Shown one piece after another: positions 60,558 to 64,000 of a stretch of 64,000 bases of DNA. Within the stretch, counting starts at the first letter, position 1. Each line of letters opens with the position of its first letter. A model generated the notes under the pieces. The model did not search any database, was not told the origin of the DNA, and saw nothing but the letters and a program-made list of their open reading frames with translations. Position numbers and translations under genes: made by a program. The stretch is from Halomicrobium katesii DSM 19301 (lineage in GTDB: Archaea; Halobacteriota; Halobacteria; Halobacteriales; Haloarculaceae): the NCBI RefSeq assembly GCF_000379085.1, contig NZ_KB905378.1, forward strand, positions 915,864 through 979,863. The letters run 5' to 3'.

Positions 60558-61237
60558 ACGGAAAGTTGTAGGTCTTTACCAGATCGACCGCACGCCGTCG
60601 TGCGGTCGACTGGGTAAACGTCTACAACTGTCCGTATCAGGAAGACGCCGACGATCCCGCCGAGGATCGGAACGACGTTGAGTGCTCCAGCGAGGACGCC
60701 GACGACGACGTTGAGCGCGATCACGTAGAGCCACGCGACGGCGTAGTCGCGTGACGTGACGGCAGTTCTGATGACGGCCACGTCGAATCCGGCACCGAAC
60801 GACCGCTCTCTCGCGTAGTTCGCGACGCCCGCCAGTCCGACGTAGCCGAAGACGATCGCCAGCACCCACCAGAGGAGCAGGCCGCCGAACAGTCCCAACA
60901 GCCCCAGTCCCGCGGCGGTCTCTGAGCCGGTCGCGAACGCGACGATCGAGCCCCCGACGAACACGCCGAACACGACCGTCGGGACGAGCTGGTAGACGAA
61001 CGTGATGACCGCCGCGACCAGCCCCTCCTTGAGCAGTGATTCCCACTCGTCGAAGACCGGGGGCTCGCGCGCGTCTTCCATTCCGGCCCGGAGCGCCCGG
61101 ACCGTGTAGCCCGTGACCACGAAGATCGGCACCACGAACACCGCGAGTAGCGTCGCTGCTCCGCCGATCGCGACGGTCACGATCCAGTCGTCCGACTCCA
61201 TCGGATACCGTGCCAGTTCCTCGATATCGGGGTCCAT
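60554..61237 (-). pseudogene. N-terminal part of element-split DUF4013-like membrane protein gene
   Basis: A 227-codon ORF starting MDPDIEELARYPMESDDW. Five membrane helices and the pattern YTVRALRAGMEDAREPPVFDEW typical of DUF4013 proteins. Native residues end at GGIVGVFL. The next about 27 residues (including VYPVDRTTAC and GKDLQLSV) and the stop come from the F2 element. The same foreign tail ends the unrelated ORF at 38443-38778. The stop TGA overlaps the ATG of the downstream fragment. Confidence 0.82.
60557..60636. mobile_element. F2 palindromic element splitting a DUF4013-like gene
   Basis: 80 bp; ends TACGGAAAGTTGTAG / CTACAACTGTCCGTA; TCA at 60554-60556 and 60637-60639 (TGA in the gene's sense). 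Insertion is at CTG-AGC, as in the other split genes. Confidence 0.92.
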
Positions 61238-61377
61238 ATTTATGTTGTAATCTTCATATTTATGCGGCGTAAGCGTTCGCATCGGATCCCTGCCGAGTGG
61301 CTACCAGGCACTCACACCGTCGGACACATCGACGAGGTTCCGAACCGCTCAAATAGCTCCGCCGCGTTCGTTTGGAC

Positions 61378-63471
61378 GTGTCTCAGCAGGTCGCACGCGT
61401 CGATACGCTGTTCCTCCACGAGCACGGCGACGACTACCGAGTCGTCGTTCGTCGGGACGGCGATCGAGTGTTTCACGGCGTGCTCGAACTCAAACAGACC
61501 GACGCCGGGCCACGGCCCCGTCGGCTCCGGATCAAGCGCGGGGCCAGCGAGGACCTGCGCAGTCCCGACCAGTTCGTCGAGTTGGCCCGTCGGGCCTCGC
61601 GGATCCGCATCTCCGAGCAGACCTCCGGACGGGGCCGCGAGGAGCTACGGGCGATGCTCGACGGCTACCAGCTCTCCGCGAAGGTCGTGCGCACCTGTCG
61701 GTACTGTGCCTCCAGTGGCCGCTACTCGCCGATCACGGGCGAGACGGCGATCAAGGCCGACGACGAACACATCTGTCCGGACTGCGCTCGCGAGGAACTG
61801 GACCGCGAACTCGCACTCAACGGGGGGATCACCGGCGACGCCCAAGCTCGCCTCGAAGAGCTCCTGCTGGACGTGCAGGACCTCGATCGCATCGAGAACC
61901 TCCTCTCTGGCGAACTCGATCCCGACCTGACGAAGTTCGACGAGATCTCGGCGACCGTCGACGACATCGACCTCGTGCCCGTGGACTCGCTCGATCTCCA
62001 CCCCGGCATCCAGCAACACCTCGAAGGTCGCTTCGACACGCTCTTGCCGGTCCAGAGTCTCGCCGTCGAGAACGGCGCGACCGACGGCAGAGACCAGCTC
62101 GTCGTCTCTGCAACGGCCACCGGGAAGACGCTGATCGGTGAGCTGGCCGGTCTCGACCGCGTGTTGAACAACAAGGGAAAGATGCTGTTTCTCGTCCCGC
62201 TGGTGGCGCTGGCAAACCAGAAGTACGAGTCCTTCGAGGAGCGCTACGGCGACATGGTCGACGTGTCGCTGCGTGTCGGATCGAGCCGGATCGACGGCGA
62301 CGGCAACCGCTTCGACCCGAACGCCGACGTGATCGTCGGCACCTACGAGGGCATCGACCACGCGCTGCGGACCGGCAAGGATCTGGGGGACATCGGGACG
62401 GTCGTCATCGACGAGGTCCACACGCTCGGCGAGGGCGAGCGTGGCCACCGCCTCGACGGGCTCATCTCGCGGCTGAAGTACTACTGCGAGCAGGGCGAGA
62501 CCGTGGAACAGTCTCGGAAAGGGCGAACGGGCGACGCCCGTGAGCAAAACGTCGGGCTGGACGGCACCCAGTGGATCTACCTCTCGGCGACGGTCGGCAA
62601 CGCCAGCGACCTCGCCAAGCAGCTCCGGGCGAACCTCGTCGAGTTCGAGGAGCGACCGGTCCCCATCGAACGCCACGTCACCTTCGCCGACGGACAGGAG
62701 AAGACCCGCATCGAGAACAAGCTCGTCCGGCGGGCCTTCGACACGAAATCCAGCAAGGGCTATCGCGGCCAGACGATCATCTTCACCAACTCCCGGCGGC
62801 GCTGTCACGAGATCTCGCGGAAACTGGAGTACGACTCCGCACCGTACCACGCCGGACTGGACAACAAGCGCCGCCACCGCGTCGAACAGCAGTTCGCCGA
62901 CCAGGACCTCGCCGCGGTCGTCACGACGGCGGCGCTGGCCGCCGGGGTCGACTTCCCGGCCTCGCAGGTCGTCTTCGACTCGCTGGCGATGGGCATCGAG
63001 TGGCTGTCGGTCCAGGAGTTCAGCCAGATGCTCGGCCGCGCCGGCCGGCCGGACTACCACGACAAGGGGACCGTCTACCTGCTGGTCGAACCCGACTGCT
63101 CCTATCACAACAGCATGGAGATGTCGGAAGACGAGGTCGCGTTCAAACTCCTCAAAGGCGACATGGAGCCGGTCATCACCGAGTACGACGAGGCCGCGGC
63201 CGTCGAGGAGACGCTCGCCAACGTCACCGTCGCCGGCGACCAGGCCGCGCGACTCAACGACCGCATGATCGGCGAGGTCCCGACCAAGCACGCGCTGGGC
63301 AAACTCCTCCAGTACGAGTTCATCGACGGGCTGGAGCCGACGCCCCTCGGTCGGGCCGTGACGCGGTTCTTCCTCGCGCCAGATCAGGCCTTCGCGATCC
63401 TCGATGGCATCCGCAAGGACCTGCATCCCTACGATATCGTCGCCGAGATGGAGCTGCGAGACCGGGAGTAA
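61378..63471 (+). CDS. Ski2-like DEAD/DEAH-box helicase with zinc cluster
   Basis: A 697-residue superfamily-2 helicase. The haloarchaeal N-terminal domain (about 1-200) has a Cys4 cluster CRYCASSGRYSP ... CPDCARE. The helicase core has motif I SATATGKTLIG, motif II DEVHTLGEGE, motif III SATVGN and motif VI QMLGRAGRPDYH. A C-terminal accessory region follows. Related to Hel308/Ski2 proteins that remodel stalled forks or RNA. Start: GTG 61378 (MSQQVARVDTLFLHEHGDDY), with TATA-like caaatag 27 nt upstream, rather than the TTG two codons earlier. Confidence 0.9.
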   Translation: MSQQVARVDTLFLHEHGDDYRVVVRRDGDRVFHGVLELKQTDAGPRPRRLRIKRGASEDLRSPDQFVELARRASRIRISEQTSGRGREELRAMLDGYQLSAKVVRTCRYCASSGRYSPITGETAIKADDEHICPDCAREELDRELALNGGITGDAQARLEELLLDVQDLDRIENLLSGELDPDLTKFDEISATVDDIDLVPVDSLDLHPGIQQHLEGRFDTLLPVQSLAVENGATDGRDQLVVSATATGKTLIGELAGLDRVLNNKGKMLFLVPLVALANQKYESFEERYGDMVDVSLRVGSSRIDGDGNRFDPNADVIVGTYEGIDHALRTGKDLGDIGTVVIDEVHTLGEGERGHRLDGLISRLKYYCEQGETVEQSRKGRTGDAREQNVGLDGTQWIYLSATVGNASDLAKQLRANLVEFEERPVPIERHVTFADGQEKTRIENKLVRRAFDTKSSKGYRGQTIIFTNSRRRCHEISRKLEYDSAPYHAGLDNKRRHRVEQQFADQDLAAVVTTAALAAGVDFPASQVVFDSLAMGIEWLSVQEFSQMLGRAGRPDYHDKGTVYLLVEPDCSYHNSMEMSEDEVAFKLLKGDMEPVITEYDEAAAVEETLANVTVAGDQAARLNDRMIGEVPTKHALGKLLQYEFIDGLEPTPLGRAVTRFFLAPDQAFAILDGIRKDLHPYDIVAEMELRDRE

Positions 63472-63535
63472 CACGACCGATCTCGTCTATGGCGAGCGGG
63501 AGCGAAGCGACACGCGAGCTACGGGACCGCGACTA

Positions 63536-63615
63536 TAGTAACGATTGAAACGATTTACACACCGATCGCACTGCCGTCGTGCGATCGGGTGTGCATTGAT
63601 TTTCAATGGCTACTA
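63536..63615. mobile_element. F3 palindromic element (80 bp), TA duplicated
   Basis: Ends TAGTAACGATTGAAA / TTTCAATGGCTACTA; TA at 63534-63535 and 63616-63617. Intergenic, 60 bp after the helicase stop. Near-identical in structure to the copy in maa. Confidence 0.9.
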
Positions 63616-63702
63616 TAACAGGAGCGGCTCGGGATAAGCGAGCGCGAACGCGACCGGCCCGCGAGGGTGACGTTTTTATCCTCGCCGGCCCCCTCCTCTG
63701 CT

Positions 63703-64000
63703 GTGACACTGCCACCGATCACGCCGGCGATGGCGTTCGTCTTCGCCGTCGTCGCCGGTGCGCTCGTCCTCTTCGCGACCGAGCGCGTGCCCGTCGACGT
63801 GACCGCCATCGGCGTGATGGTGGCGCTGCTGGTCGTCGAACCGCTGACCGCGCTGCTGGCCGACGCCGGAGTGCTGGCCGGGCGACTCTACGTCCTCCAC
63901 GAGCCCGGTGACGCCGTCGATCCGGTGGCCGTGGGGCTCTCGGGCTTTGCCTCCCCGGCGACGCCGTCGATCCGGTGGCCGTGGGGCTCTCGGGCTTTGC
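63703..64000 (+). CDS. SLC13/DASS-type permease, 5' end only
   Basis: GTG start at 63703 (MTLPPITPAMAFVFAVVAGA), with TATA-like gtttttatc about 30 nt upstream. The first two membrane helices and the motif ERVPVDVTAIGVMVALLVVEP are typical of the SLC13-type permeases with TrkA_C domains found in haloarchaea. The frame reaches GLSGFASPAT, then a 50-bp duplication shifts it before the window ends. Partial; the transported anion is unknown. Confidence 0.75.
   Translation, partial: MTLPPITPAMAFVFAVVAGALVLFATERVPVDVTAIGVMVALLVVEPLTALLADAGVLAGRLYVLHEPGDAVDPVAVGLSGFASPATPSIRWPWGSRAL
63910..64000. repeat. 50-bp tandem duplication at the window end
   Basis: Bases 63910-63950 are repeated exactly at 63960-64000 (41 nt, period 50). 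The second copy interrupts the permease reading frame (50 is not a multiple of 3). Could be a real duplication or an assembly artefact at a contig edge. Confidence 0.8.

Noticed and set aside
5499-60636. Ribosomal bypass (hop) elements as the explanation for F1/F2 in genes
   Set aside because: The flanking TGA repeats could in principle serve take-off and landing, but element plus TGA is 81 bp in F1 and 83 bp in F2. Only F1 would keep frame by simple length. The perfect restart ATG is a simpler explanation.
5499-63615. F1/F2/F3 as CRISPR repeats or small RNA genes
   Set aside because: Copies are dispersed, palindromic and flanked by target duplications rather than regularly spaced by unique spacers; there are no cas genes.

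Overview
The window is from a haloarchaeon, probably a member of the Haloarculaceae. Base composition is very GC-rich and the proteins are strongly acidic. TATA boxes sit about 25-30 nt before many start codons. Typical archaeal genes are present: group II chaperonin, PCNA, PriL, Orc1/Cdc6, an RPA3-type operon, haloarchaeal TatCo/TatCt, halocyanin, and the haloarchaeal phaRPEC polyhydroxyalkanoate cluster. The genus assignment is inference. There is no rRNA, no CRISPR array and no complete insertion sequence.

Layout. 0-5 kb: PhoU/TrkA_C regulator, citrate synthase, tRNA-Ser with a duplicated 3' end, RidA and threonine deaminase. 5-7 kb: a decayed potassium-channel gene, two miniature elements and small haloarchaeal proteins. 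7-10 kb: an AT-richer Tat-exported protein and the thermosome. 10.3-14.6 kb: an element-split membrane gene, UspA, an OCD-family enzyme, signal peptidase, a peroxiredoxin-like protein and Hsp20. 14.7-22.5 kb: a 1211-residue exported PQQ-propeller/metalloprotease-like/lamin-tail protein, PheA, dihydrolipoyl dehydrogenase and a hydrolase. 22.5-27 kb: PHA synthesis (MaoC hydratase divergent from phaR-phaP-phaE-phaC, then phaB). 27-38 kb: PriL, a broken maa gene, divergent tatCt/tatCo, a histidine kinase, LarE, an RNase H-fold nuclease, rhomboid and Cdc6. 38-48 kb: another split gene, halocyanin, a MutS-family ATPase, a GCS2-like ligase, PCNA and NirK. 48-64 kb: RlmE, SWIM and TRAM proteins, a deleted flippase, a nucleotidyltransferase, rpa/rpap, tRNA-His, an HNH protein, site-2 protease, a third split gene, a Ski2-like helicase and the start of an SLC13-type transporter.

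The main novelty is a set of three families of 78-80 bp palindromic, non-coding mobile elements, here called F1, F2 and F3. F1 and F2 are flanked by a duplicated TGA (or TCA on the other strand), so the trinucleotide TGA appears to be the target. Their ends read TAC...GTA. A copy in the TGA sense therefore leaves the upstream TGA intact and recreates an ATG at the far junction (GTA+TGA = GT-ATG-A). Several copies sit on stop codons. Three lie inside genes, at a CTG-A junction, and turn one gene into an upstream ORF that terminates on or in the element plus a downstream ORF with a new ATG. Deleting the element and one TGA restores a continuous reading frame in each case. F3 duplicates TA and has interrupted maa.

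The window also holds several decaying genes: internally deleted remnants (channel, flippase), single-base frameshifts (maa, a LOG-like gene, a small haloarchaeal gene) and an in-frame amber codon that cuts a zinc ribbon off a UspA protein.
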